A DNA stretch of 64,000 nt from contig DASYAL010000013.1 in the NCBI GenBank assembly GCA_036501365.1, positions 124,001 to 188,000 of the forward strand. The letters run 5' to 3'. Below the pieces are notes generated by a model. It made no database searches. It was not told where the DNA came from and saw only the letters and a program-made list of their open reading frames with translations. Origin of the DNA: CAIKMD01 sp036501365 (GTDB lineage: Bacteria; Pseudomonadota; Alphaproteobacteria; ATCC43930; CGMCC-115725). Positions 42,017 to 49,964 of the stretch are shown here, one piece after another (position 1 is the first letter of the stretch; each line of letters starts with the position of its first letter). The position numbers were made by a program, and so were the translations under genes.

Positions 42017-42886
42017 TTAGGCGCGCGCCTGATTCTTTTCGAGAATCCGCTTGTGCAGATTGTTGATGATGAGGCCCGTCAGGCGCTGGTCATGCGGGAA
42101 CAGGTTCTGGCCGATCGGATAGGGATCCTGCTTCGTCACCTCGACCGGCTCCTTGAGCGCGTCTTCGGCCGAGAGGCCGCGATCGACAAAACGCTCGACC
42201 AGCCCGACCCAGTTCTCGACGATCTGCGCCTGCTCGCGCAGATAGGCCTTGCCGCAAGGCTCGCCATGGCCGGGAACATAGGTCTCGACGTCGAGCGCCT
42301 CGATCTTCCTCAGCGAGTCGAGCCATTCCCACGGATCGCATTCCTGCAGCCAGGTGCGGCATTTGTGGAAGATGTTGTCGCCGGTGAAGACGACGCCGTC
42401 CTCCGGAACGTGGATCGTCGTCTGCGGCCCGGTATGGCCGGCATGATGCATGATGTGGAAGGTGTGCTGGCCGACATGCAGCGTCAGTTCGTCGGTGAAA
42501 GTGACGCTCGGCTTGTTGCTATCGAGATAATCGGGATGGCCGACCAGCCAGACGCTATCGGGATCGGATTGCTTCATCCGCTCCCGCTTCTCATCCATTG
42601 AACCGAATTGATTAAGGTAGCGGTCGAAGCACTCCTGGAGCTTCACCTGGCCGACCACCTTGACGCCCTTGAAATAAGCGTTGCCCGCGATGTGGTCGCC
42701 ATGCGGCTCGGTGTTGATGAGGTAGCGGATGGGCGCCTTCTCTTCCATCATCTCCCGCCAGCGCAGCGCATCCATCGGAATCTGCGGCGAATCGATCATC
42801 ACATAGCCGTCGCTGGTCTCGATGAAGCTGGGATTGCAGCCGCGAAAATAGATTTCGGTAAAGCTGTTCCGTCCGACCCGACGCAT
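42017..42886 (-). CDS. Metallo-beta-lactamase (MBL) fold hydrolase
   Basis: 289 residues; start at 42886 (MRRVGRNSF) with GGGAGGATCAGC upstream. Core motif NTEPHGDHIAGN has the second His, Asp and His (H62, D64, H65), but the first His of HxHxDH is Glu60. Other ligands are present: HHAGHTGPQ, FTGDNIF and PGHGEPCG. C-terminal helices hold the NLHKRILEKNQ end. The changed first ligand may alter metal binding at site 1. Likely hydrolyses a thioester, lactone or similar ester; first gene of the operon with CoxL and the hydratase. Confidence 0.85.
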   Translation of the reverse strand: MRRVGRNSFTEIYFRGCNPSFIETSDGYVMIDSPQIPMDALRWREMMEEKAPIRYLINTEPHGDHIAGNAYFKGVKVVGQVKLQECFDRYLNQFGSMDEKRERMKQSDPDSVWLVGHPDYLDSNKPSVTFTDELTLHVGQHTFHIMHHAGHTGPQTTIHVPEDGVVFTGDNIFHKCRTWLQECDPWEWLDSLRKIEALDVETYVPGHGEPCGKAYLREQAQIVENWVGLVERFVDRGLSAEDALKEPVEVTKQDPYPIGQNLFPHDQRLTGLIINNLHKRILEKNQARA

Positions 42887-42983
42887 GCTGATCCTCCCTC
42901 GGCGTGGTCTGCGGTTTTGCTCACCTATTCTCCCCAATCCGGCGCAGGCGAACAAGGGCCGCACCCACCTACCAGGGAAAGCA

Positions 42984-42997
42984 GCGCAAAATTGCGC
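42984..42997. promoter_or_regulatory. Short inverted repeat in the divergent spacer
   Basis: GCGCAA-AA-TTGCGC, perfect 6-base arms with a 2-base centre, between the MBL gene (leftward) and the receiver gene (rightward). The 269-base spacer shows no other clear element. Could be an operator, but a repeat this short can occur by chance. Confidence 0.25.
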
Positions 42998-43155
42998 CAG
43001 ATCAAGGAACGGGGCCCTAGCCGTGGATAAGCTTCGTGTCGTAATAGCGGGTTCCCGGCGGTCGAGGGCTCGGTCCGCGGCGGCTCGGAGGTGTGGTTCG
43101 CGTGGCTTTCGACGGGATGTTGCGATTTGGCGACGGCGCGGGCACGTTCAAGGCG

Positions 43156-43530
43156 ATGAAGGCCTCCTCCACCATCTTCATCGTCGATGATGACGAGGCG
43201 GTTCGGGACTCGTTGAAACTGCTGCTCGAGTCCCATGGCTGCCGGGTCGAGGATTACGGCACGACCCGCGACTTCTTCCGCGCCTTCCGCCGCGAGGAGC
43301 GACAATGCCTGGTGCTCGACCATCATCTGCCGGGCGAGACCGGGTTGGATTTCCTCGAATCCCGCGACGGTGCGGCTTTGCGGCTGCCGGTGATCCTCGT
43401 CAGCGGTGGCGGCGACACGACGTTGAAGGACCGCGCCGCTAAAGCCGGCGCCCGCGCCTATTTTGACAAGCCGCTCAGCGACTCCGAACTGGTCGCGACG
43501 ATCTTCCGGTTGCTCGACGCCGCTGCCTAG
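43156..43530 (+). CDS. Single-domain response regulator receiver (FixJ-N-like)
   Basis: 124 residues from ATG 43156; an in-frame start at 43093 would add 21 residues with no fold. Receiver residues: acidic pair DDD at 11-13, phospho-acceptor D55 (LVLDHHLPGETG), S83, K105 (FDKPLS). The LPGxxG segment is that of FixJ/LuxR-type receivers, but no DNA-binding domain follows. It may be a phosphate sink or protein-interaction output. No kinase is adjacent. Confidence 0.85.
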   Translation: MKASSTIFIVDDDEAVRDSLKLLLESHGCRVEDYGTTRDFFRAFRREERQCLVLDHHLPGETGLDFLESRDGAALRLPVILVSGGGDTTLKDRAAKAGARAYFDKPLSDSELVATIFRLLDAAA

Positions 43531-43557
43531 GGCGCGGCCGATTAACCCACCGTCAAT

Positions 43558-44727
43558 CTAGGGCAGGCGGAAGAAATCCGCCGCGTTCTGCACCGTCATC
43601 TTGTGCACCTCGTGAGTGGGCACGCCCTTGAAGTTGTGCTCTAGCACCTTATTCGATTCCGGCCAGTCGGATTCCTGGTGCGGAAAGTCGTTCGCCCAGA
43701 TCAGGCGGTTGACGTTCAGGTGATGGCGGTTGTCGATGCCCGCGCGGTCGCGCTGGAACCCCCAATAGAAATATTCATTGATCAACTCGCTGGGCTTGCC
43801 TGGAAGCGGCTTCACACCATCGTAGCGCTTTGCCCAGCCGATGTGACGGTCGTAGCGCGTGTCGGCCACCTCCATGAAGTTCGGAATCCAGCCGATCGAG
43901 TTCTCGGCGAAGAAGATGCGGAGTTTCGGAAAGCGCTCGAACACGCCTGACAAAAGCAGTTGCACCGCATTGTAAGCTCCGTTGCGCGCGAACCGCGTCA
44001 TCTGGCCGGCGAGGTCGGTACGTAGATTCTTCTCGTGCTTCGGATAATCAAGCAGCTTGCCATTGAAGCTCATATCCGTGTCCTCGATCGCGAAGTGAAT
44101 CGTGACCGGCATGTCCAGATCAAGCGCCATCGCCCAGAAGCGGTCGTCTTCCGCCTTCGGGATGCCTGTGCCGTTCGGGAAATTGGGAAGCTGGATGGCG
44201 ATGAAGCCCAGCTTCTTGCAGTGTTGCAGCTCCGCCAGCGAATCCTCGATGGTCGTTGCCGTGATGCAGCCGACGCCGAAGATGCGGCCTTTGGCATCCG
44301 AATCCGCGAGATATTCCTCGGCGAACCAGTCATTCCAGCCGCGGATGATGGCCTTTTGCAGTCCGGGGTCCTTGGACTGGAGCCACATCGCCGGGCCGGC
44401 GACGACCGCGGGGAACATGATCTCCGCATCGATGCCATCGATGTCCTGCTCCTTGATGCGCTGCGCGGGCGAGCCGGTGCCCGGGCACGTCTCGTACTTC
44501 TGGTCGGCCGGATACCAATTATCCCCGTCGCGGCCCTGGCCGCCGTAGATGTCGAACGTATTCTGGCGCGGCGGCAGGTCTTCGAACACGGTGGCGTCCG
44601 CACCGCCCTCTAAACGGATCGTGCGCGGTGCGCGGTCGCGGTATTTCTTGTCGATCCGATGGGTCCAACGTTCATTGGGGATTTCCAGGTGTGTATCGCC
44701 GGAAATACGCTTGTAGTTCTGCACCAT
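43558..44727 (-). CDS. Amidohydrolase family protein (COG2159-like)
   Basis: 389 residues. N-terminal metal segment is ISGDTHLEI (D11, H13), so the HxH of the ACMSD-like paralogues is replaced by DxH; later blocks are MPVTIHFAIED, LRIFFAENSIGWIPNFME and LIWANDFPHQESDWP. This is the long COG2159 type, related to but different from 4679-6007. Sampled stretches are below the GC of neighbours (one 60-base line at 44041 counts 29 G+C). Converges with the receiver gene and is followed on the minus strand by the dienelactone hydrolase. Confidence 0.83.
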   Translation of the reverse strand: MVQNYKRISGDTHLEIPNERWTHRIDKKYRDRAPRTIRLEGGADATVFEDLPPRQNTFDIYGGQGRDGDNWYPADQKYETCPGTGSPAQRIKEQDIDGIDAEIMFPAVVAGPAMWLQSKDPGLQKAIIRGWNDWFAEEYLADSDAKGRIFGVGCITATTIEDSLAELQHCKKLGFIAIQLPNFPNGTGIPKAEDDRFWAMALDLDMPVTIHFAIEDTDMSFNGKLLDYPKHEKNLRTDLAGQMTRFARNGAYNAVQLLLSGVFERFPKLRIFFAENSIGWIPNFMEVADTRYDRHIGWAKRYDGVKPLPGKPSELINEYFYWGFQRDRAGIDNRHHLNVNRLIWANDFPHQESDWPESNKVLEHNFKGVPTHEVHKMTVQNAADFFRLP

Positions 44728-44816
44728 GAAGATTCCCCAAATTTAGGTCTATCTCATATACCAAGGGTTGGCTGCCGAGGAGTTCGCGAGTGTACCGAAA
44801 CCCCTCGATTATCGAC

Positions 44817-45515
44817 CTAAGCGCCGAGATGGCGCTTGAGGAAGCTCGCGGTGCGATCGTCGGCGAGCGCCGTCGCCTCGGCGTTATAGCTTTTCGCGCC
44901 GACGCGGTTGAAGGCGTGGTCGGCGCCGGGATAGGAGCGTAACTCCGCCCGGCCGGCGAGCCGCTCCTTGATCTGCGCTTGCGCCTCGGGCAGGCAGTGG
45001 CGGTCGTTCTCGGGGATATGCAGGAGCAACGGCTTGGCAACCTTGGCCGCTTCATCGAGGCGTTTCTCGATGCCCACGCCGAAATATCCGACATGGGCAT
45101 CGGCATCGCTGCGCGCCGCCATGAGATAGGCGAGCAGCCCGCCGAGACAATAGCCGACGGTGCCGATCTTGCCGTTGCAGGCGGGATGACCGCGCAGGAA
45201 CGCGACCGCCGCCTTTAAGTCCTCCACGCCCTGATCGGCATTGAAGCGCGGCGCATAGCTGAGCGCCTTGGGGAAGCCGTCGGGCGCGAGCGGGTCGATC
45301 TGCACGCCCGGCTCCAGCCGCCAGAAAAGATCGGGACAGATGGCGACATAGCCTTGGCGCGCATAGTCGTCGGTAAAGCCGCGCATCTCGGCATTGGCGC
45401 CGAAAATCTGCTGCATCATGACGATGCCGGGCACCTTGCCCGAAACGCCGCGCGGCAGGCTGGTATAGGCGGAAAAGCTTCCACCATCCGCGGCTTTGAT
45501 CGTGACCTCGGGCAT
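44817..45515 (-). CDS. Dienelactone hydrolase family protein
   Basis: 232 residues; start at 45515 with AAAAGGAGGATCGTC. Alpha/beta hydrolase with triad C123 (GYCLGG), D171 (PENDRH) and H200 (GADHAF), the Cys-Asp-His set of DLH. In the oxyanion-region motif the Glu36 of classical DLH is Gln (MMQQIFGAN), which may change Cys activation. Classical DLH opens dienelactones in chlorocatechol breakdown; this member is probably a broader carboxylester hydrolase. A longer open frame upstream is antisense to the LLM gene. Confidence 0.86.
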   Translation of the reverse strand: MPEVTIKAADGGSFSAYTSLPRGVSGKVPGIVMMQQIFGANAEMRGFTDDYARQGYVAICPDLFWRLEPGVQIDPLAPDGFPKALSYAPRFNADQGVEDLKAAVAFLRGHPACNGKIGTVGYCLGGLLAYLMAARSDADAHVGYFGVGIEKRLDEAAKVAKPLLLHIPENDRHCLPEAQAQIKERLAGRAELRSYPGADHAFNRVGAKSYNAEATALADDRTASFLKRHLGA

Positions 45516-45608
45516 GACGATCCTCCTTTTTGCGAAACCGAGACTGCCACGGCCGCGCCGATTTGATAAGCTCCCGCCCGAACCAAAAAGCAAATCTCGG
45601 GCAAAATC

Positions 45609-46616
45609 ATGGAATTCGGCATTTTCGACCATCTCGACCGCGACAACCTCTCGCTCGCCGATTATTACGAGGCGCGGCTCAAGGTCATCGAGGCTTATGA
45701 CCGCCTGGGCTTCTACAGCTATCACGTCGCCGAACATCACGCGACGCCGCTCGGCATGGCGCCCTCGCCCAGCGTTTTCCTCGCCGCGATCGCGCAACGC
45801 ACGAAGCGGCTGCGCTTCGGCCCGATGGTTTATGCCCTGCCGCTTTACCATCCGCTGCGCATGATCGAGGAGATCTGCATGCTCGATCAGATGAGCCGCG
45901 GCCGGCTCGATATCGGCTTCGGGCGCGGCTCCTCGGCGCGCGAGCTCGCTTTCTTCGGCGAAGATTATGCCGAGGCGCAGACGATCTATACCGAGGCGCT
46001 CGACGCCATCATCAAAGGCCTGACCCAGCCGGAACTCGACTTCCACGGCCAGTATTTCGACATCGACTCATTCCCCATGCATCTGGAGCCGTTCCAGAAG
46101 CCCTATCCGCCGATCTGGTACGGCGTCCATGCGCCCGACAGCGCCGAGCGCGCGGCCAAGCGCGGCCTCAAAGTGATCGAGCTCGATCAGATCGCGCCGA
46201 CCCAGGCATGCTATGAGCGCTTCAAGGCGGTGTGGCGCGACGCCCAGCCAGGCAAGTCATTGCCGCTGATGGGCCTCGGCCGGTTCGTCGTCGTCGCCGA
46301 AACCGATGCCGAGGCACGCAAGATTGCCATCCGCGCCTATCGCCGCTGGTGGGAGAGCTTCACCTTTCTGCACCGGCGCCATGGCTATATCGGCACGCAT
46401 CCGCGGCCGCCCGAATTCGAGGCGATCGAGGCGGACAGCCGCGGCTTCGCCGGCTCGCCCGAAACGGTGCTGAAGATCGCGCGCCAGCAGATGGAGGCGA
46501 CCGGCTCCAACTATTTCGTCGGCCAATTTGTTTTTGGGGATATGACGCTCGACGAGAGTCTGCGTTCGATCGAGCTCTTCGCGCGGCATGTGATGCCGGC
46601 GCTGAAGAACGCCTAG
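45609..46616 (+). CDS. LLM-class flavin-dependent oxidoreductase
   Basis: 335 residues of the bacterial luciferase-like fold: EFGIFDHLDRDNLSLADYYEARL, YSYHVAEHHATPLGM (EHH motif), LRFGPMVYALPLYHPLRMIEE, LDQMSRGRLDIGFGRGSSA. Divergent from the dienelactone hydrolase and convergent with a CoA transferase, with stops overlapping by four bases (CTAG). Expected to use reduced flavin for monooxygenation; no reductase partner is near. Differs from the longer LimB-like protein at 35796. Confidence 0.87.
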   Translation: MEFGIFDHLDRDNLSLADYYEARLKVIEAYDRLGFYSYHVAEHHATPLGMAPSPSVFLAAIAQRTKRLRFGPMVYALPLYHPLRMIEEICMLDQMSRGRLDIGFGRGSSARELAFFGEDYAEAQTIYTEALDAIIKGLTQPELDFHGQYFDIDSFPMHLEPFQKPYPPIWYGVHAPDSAERAAKRGLKVIELDQIAPTQACYERFKAVWRDAQPGKSLPLMGLGRFVVVAETDAEARKIAIRAYRRWWESFTFLHRRHGYIGTHPRPPEFEAIEADSRGFAGSPETVLKIARQQMEATGSNYFVGQFVFGDMTLDESLRSIELFARHVMPALKNA

Positions 46617-47821
46617 ATCGCCTTCGCCTCGCGCAGCTTCGCGACCGCGGCTTCGTCATAGCCGAGCTCCTTGAGCACGGCCTGCGTATGCTCGCCCAAG
46701 AGCGGCGGCATCTTCTGCTTCGGCTCGCGCGCGCCGTTGATGCGCGGCGCGCGGCGCAGCATGGTCATGTCGCCATAGCGCTCGCGTTTCTGCTTTTCAA
46801 ACAACCCGAGATGCTTCACCTCGGCATCCTCGACCGCCTCGGCGATGGTGTTGATCTCCGCGCTGGCGACGTCGTGATCGGCGAGGCGCTTCAGCCACTC
46901 GACGCGCGGCCGTTTCATGAACACCGGCCGCATCGCATCGATGAGCTGATCGTAATTCGCGATGCGGCTATGGCGCTTCTGGAACAACGGGTTGCCGCCG
47001 ATACTCGGATCGTCGACCGCCGCGCAAACCGCTTGCCACAGCCGGTCCGGCCCGCCGACATGGATCGCGAGGAGCTTGCCGTCGGCGCAGCGCAGCACGA
47101 AAGCATGCGAATAGGAGGTGCGCGTCTCCGATTCCATGTCGATGCCGGATTCGGTCAGGGCGGTGAAGGCGTCGGGCATGAAATGGATCGCCGCCTCGAT
47201 CATGCTGATCTCGATCTTCGATCCTTCGCCGCTGTGCTGGCGGCCGTAGAGCGCGCCGAGAATGGCGTTCGAGGCCTGCATCGCCGTCGCTTGATCGGCG
47301 ATGGTCGGCCCGCGCATCCGCGGATCGGCGGGATCGGTGAAAAGATAAAGCATGCCGGAGAGCGCCTGCCCCACCGTGTCGAAAGCCGGCCGGTCGCGAT
47401 AGGGCCCATCCTCGGAAAAGCCCGAGATCGCGCAATAGATCAGCTTCGGATTGGTCTGCCGCAGCGCCTCGTAGCCGAGGCCGAGGCGCTCGAGCACGCC
47501 GGCGCGGAAATTCTCGAGCAGCACATCGGCCTTGGCGACGAGCCGCTTCACCACCGCCAGGCCTTCCGGGCGCTGGAGATCGACCGCGACACTTTCCTTG
47601 TTGCGGTTGAAGGCGAGGAAATTGTGGCCATAGCCTTCGATCTTGGGCTCGGTGACATAAAGCCGGAACGGATCGCCGGTGCCCGGCCGCTCGATCTTGA
47701 TCACCCGCGCGCCGAGATCGGCGAGGAGCTGGGCGGCGAACGGGCCGGCGATGAACTGGCCGAGCTCGATGACGGTGATGCCGGCGAGCGGACTTTCCGG
47801 CGTCGGTTTGCTGCCTGCCAC
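46613..47821 (-). CDS. Class III CoA-transferase (CaiB/BaiF family)
   Basis: 402 residues. Interlocked-dimer family with PLAGITVIELGQFIAGPFAAQLLADLGARVIKIE at the N-terminus, LNRNKESVAVDLQ-type strand (FNRNKESVAVDLQ here), ENFRAGVLERLGLGYE and the catalytic-Asp region GPTIADQATAMQASNAI. Last gene of the minus-strand LivHM/MetE-like/LivK/RraA/Rieske operon, so it likely moves CoA to a pathway acid. Ends convergent on the LLM gene. Confidence 0.9.
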   Translation of the reverse strand: MAGSKPTPESPLAGITVIELGQFIAGPFAAQLLADLGARVIKIERPGTGDPFRLYVTEPKIEGYGHNFLAFNRNKESVAVDLQRPEGLAVVKRLVAKADVLLENFRAGVLERLGLGYEALRQTNPKLIYCAISGFSEDGPYRDRPAFDTVGQALSGMLYLFTDPADPRMRGPTIADQATAMQASNAILGALYGRQHSGEGSKIEISMIEAAIHFMPDAFTALTESGIDMESETRTSYSHAFVLRCADGKLLAIHVGGPDRLWQAVCAAVDDPSIGGNPLFQKRHSRIANYDQLIDAMRPVFMKRPRVEWLKRLADHDVASAEINTIAEAVEDAEVKHLGLFEKQKRERYGDMTMLRRAPRINGAREPKQKMPPLLGEHTQAVLKELGYDEAAVAKLREAKAI

Positions 47822-47828
47822 TCGGCCC

Positions 47829-49115
47829 CTATTCCGCCGCGAATTTCGTCGCCGCGAGGTGCTGCTGGTAGAACACCTCTTTGTAATTGTCCTTGTCGGG
47901 CGAGATCAGCGAGGCGACGACGATCTCGGTCAGCTTCTGCTTCATCGCCTGCGGATCCTGGATGAGGAAAGGCGGCGTCTTGCCTTCCGCCATCTCTTCC
48001 ATCGCGCTGAGCAGACAGCGCCGCGCACCGACAATGGCGCGATCGCCATGGCCGAGATGCTCTTTCGAGCGGTCATAGATCGGCCCCATCGCCTCGGTCG
48101 CCCAATTGTCGTGCAGGCCAAAGGAATGGCCGAGGCCGGCATACCAGCCATCTTTCATGTCCTTGCGATCCTGCAGCCAGCGATTCTCTTGATTGCGCAC
48201 CGGCAGACGATCGGGATGCCGCGGATCCCATTGCATCACCGCCTGATGCGTCTCGGCGGCGAGGTCGATCTCCTTCTCGCGCTTGAAGATGAGCTGGTAC
48301 TTGAAGTGGTGCTCGTCGTCGATCGGGACATGCCACAGCGCCATATAGCCGTCGCCGTCGCTGCTCCCGGCGACCACCGCGACATTGGGGCAGACGAAAT
48401 TCGAGATGCGCAGATAGGCCTCGTTGCGAAGGTCGCGCATTGCATAGATGCGTACGCCGTAACCGGTGCGCTCGACCTCCATGCGCGGCGTGCCGAAGCG
48501 GAAGAACTCGTAGATCGGGCCGGCATTGCCCTCGCGGATGTTCTTGCGCGCGCCGGGCAGCGCGAGATGGAGATAGCTCAGATGATAGGGATCGATGTCG
48601 CCTTCGAGGCCCTGCAGCCAGTTGCAGCGCTCGCGCGAGCGCACGACGAAGCGATGGCTGTCGGGCGCGGTCAAACATTCCCATTCCGGGAAGGCCGGCG
48701 GCTCGCCCTCGCCGAGATAGGCGAAGACCATGCCGCCGCGCACCTGCACGGGATAGGATTTATGCTTTATCATGCGGCAGAAATCCTTGCCCGGCGGCTC
48801 GGCCGGCTGCTGCAGGCACTGGCCGTTCACGTCGTAGAGCCAGCCATGATAGACGCAGCGCAGCCCGCCATCCTCGATCCTGCCGTAGCTGAGATCGGCG
48901 CCGCGATGCGGGCAGTGGAGATCGAGCAGTCCGACGCGGCCTTTGTCATCGCGGAACAAGACATAGGTCTCGTGCAGCGCCGCCACCGCGAGCGGCGCAT
49001 CTTCGGGGATGTCCGAGAGCATCGCCACCGGCTGCCAGTAGCGGCGGAAGAGCTTGCCGAGCGGCGTCTCCGGCCCGGCGCAAGTCACCAGCTCGTTCTG
49101 TTCTTTGGTCAGCAT
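47829..49115 (-). CDS. Phthalate-dioxygenase-type Rieske oxygenase subunit
   Basis: 428 residues, no beta subunit. Rieske ligands C68, H70 (CPHRGAD) and C87, H90 (CVYHGW); mononuclear iron D175-x2-H178-x4-H183 (DPYHLSYLH). The N-terminus (LTKEQNELVTCAGPETPLGKLFRRYW) is that of the phthalate 4,5-dioxygenase and related demethylase group, whose reductase is a separate FMN/ferredoxin protein not found here. In an operon with LivHMK, a MetE-like protein, an RraA-family protein and a CoA transferase. Could hydroxylate or O/N-demethylate an aromatic acid. Confidence 0.9.
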   Translation of the reverse strand: MLTKEQNELVTCAGPETPLGKLFRRYWQPVAMLSDIPEDAPLAVAALHETYVLFRDDKGRVGLLDLHCPHRGADLSYGRIEDGGLRCVYHGWLYDVNGQCLQQPAEPPGKDFCRMIKHKSYPVQVRGGMVFAYLGEGEPPAFPEWECLTAPDSHRFVVRSRERCNWLQGLEGDIDPYHLSYLHLALPGARKNIREGNAGPIYEFFRFGTPRMEVERTGYGVRIYAMRDLRNEAYLRISNFVCPNVAVVAGSSDGDGYMALWHVPIDDEHHFKYQLIFKREKEIDLAAETHQAVMQWDPRHPDRLPVRNQENRWLQDRKDMKDGWYAGLGHSFGLHDNWATEAMGPIYDRSKEHLGHGDRAIVGARRCLLSAMEEMAEGKTPPFLIQDPQAMKQKLTEIVVASLISPDKDNYKEVFYQQHLAATKFAAE

Positions 49116-49168
49116 TTCCTGCTCCTCTCCCGCCCGTCGCGGGCCTGCGGCTTTGCCGCCGTTATAGC

Positions 49169-49828
49169 TTACGTCTCGCGCTTCAGCATCTGCTCGTAAT
49201 CGGCGCCCATGACCTGGCTCATCGGGTTCCCGGCGCGCGCCGCCTTGGCCATCAGCCCTTCGCGCGCGGCGATCTTTTCGGCCTCGGCGACCACGCGCTC
49301 GATCTCGGCGGCGGGAACGAAAGTGACGCCGCTGCCATCGGCCAGCACGTAATCACCGGCCGCGACGGTGACCTCGCCAATGGTCACCGGCTCGCCGGTC
49401 GATACCTCGATGATGCGGCCGCGCGCCGTCCGCGCCGTGACCGACCGCGCATAGACCGGGAAGCCGAGCTCGGTCGCCTCGTCGATATCGCGCGCCGGCC
49501 CGTCGACGACGACGCCGGCAACGCCCTTGGTCTGGGCGCCGGTCGAAAGGATGCCGCCCCAGCCGGCAGCATCGATGCCGCTTTTCTGCTCGACGACGAT
49601 CACGTCGCCGCCCTCGGCCGCCTCGATCGCGGCGGTGCAGAGATGGCGCGTCGCGGTCCGGCCCTTAGCCGCTTCGAGCTTCACCGTGCGGACGCGGCCG
49701 GCGATGCGCTGGCGCACCGAGCACGGCGAGAGTCCGGTCACGGCGCCGGGCAAGCCGAGCCGGTCGAGGGTGTCGGAGATCGCGCAGGCATCGAGGCGGC
49801 GCAGACGATCGAGGATCGCGTCGGTCAT
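49169..49828 (-). CDS. RraA / HMG-CHA aldolase family protein
   Basis: 219 residues. Fold of class II pyruvate aldolases acting on 4-hydroxy-4-methyl-2-oxoglutarate or 4-carboxy-4-hydroxy-2-oxoadipate. Active-site block GGILSTGAQTKGVAGVVVDG followed by PARDIDE supplies the conserved Gly loop and Arg-Asp pair that bind pyruvate enolate and metal. An aldolase rather than an RNase E regulator is favoured by the Rieske/transport context, pointing to a protocatechuate-4,5-cleavage or gallate-like route. Its start lies 4 bases after the stop of a small membrane protein gene. Confidence 0.85.
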   Translation of the reverse strand: MTDAILDRLRRLDACAISDTLDRLGLPGAVTGLSPCSVRQRIAGRVRTVKLEAAKGRTATRHLCTAAIEAAEGGDVIVVEQKSGIDAAGWGGILSTGAQTKGVAGVVVDGPARDIDEATELGFPVYARSVTARTARGRIIEVSTGEPVTIGEVTVAAGDYVLADGSGVTFVPAAEIERVVAEAEKIAAREGLMAKAARAGNPMSQVMGADYEQMLKRET

Positions 49829-49832
49829 GGCG

Positions 49833-49952
49833 TCACACCGGCGCCGCGGGACCGGTGTTGGGCAGCAAGAAATGCGCGATCCACAGCACGACGACGGCGG
49901 CGACCAGCGCCATGCCGATATAGTCGTAGCGGTCGAGGCGGCGCTTGGTCAT
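49833..49952 (-). CDS. 39-residue single-span membrane protein
   Basis: MTKRRLDRYDYIGMALVAAV... with one hydrophobic span (about residues 12-30), a strongly basic N-terminus (KRRLDR) and a short Pro/Ala tail after LLPNTG. AAGGA lies about 9 bases upstream of ATG 49952. Wedged between the binding protein (12 bases upstream) and the RraA-family gene (4 bases downstream) in one operon, in an otherwise gene-free 136-base gap. Topology by the positive-inside rule is N-in. It could be an accessory to the LivHM permease or to the Rieske protein. I know no named family. Confidence 0.62.
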   Translation of the reverse strand: MTKRRLDRYDYIGMALVAAVVVLWIAHFLLPNTGPAAPV

Positions 49953-49964
49953 GGATGCCAATCC

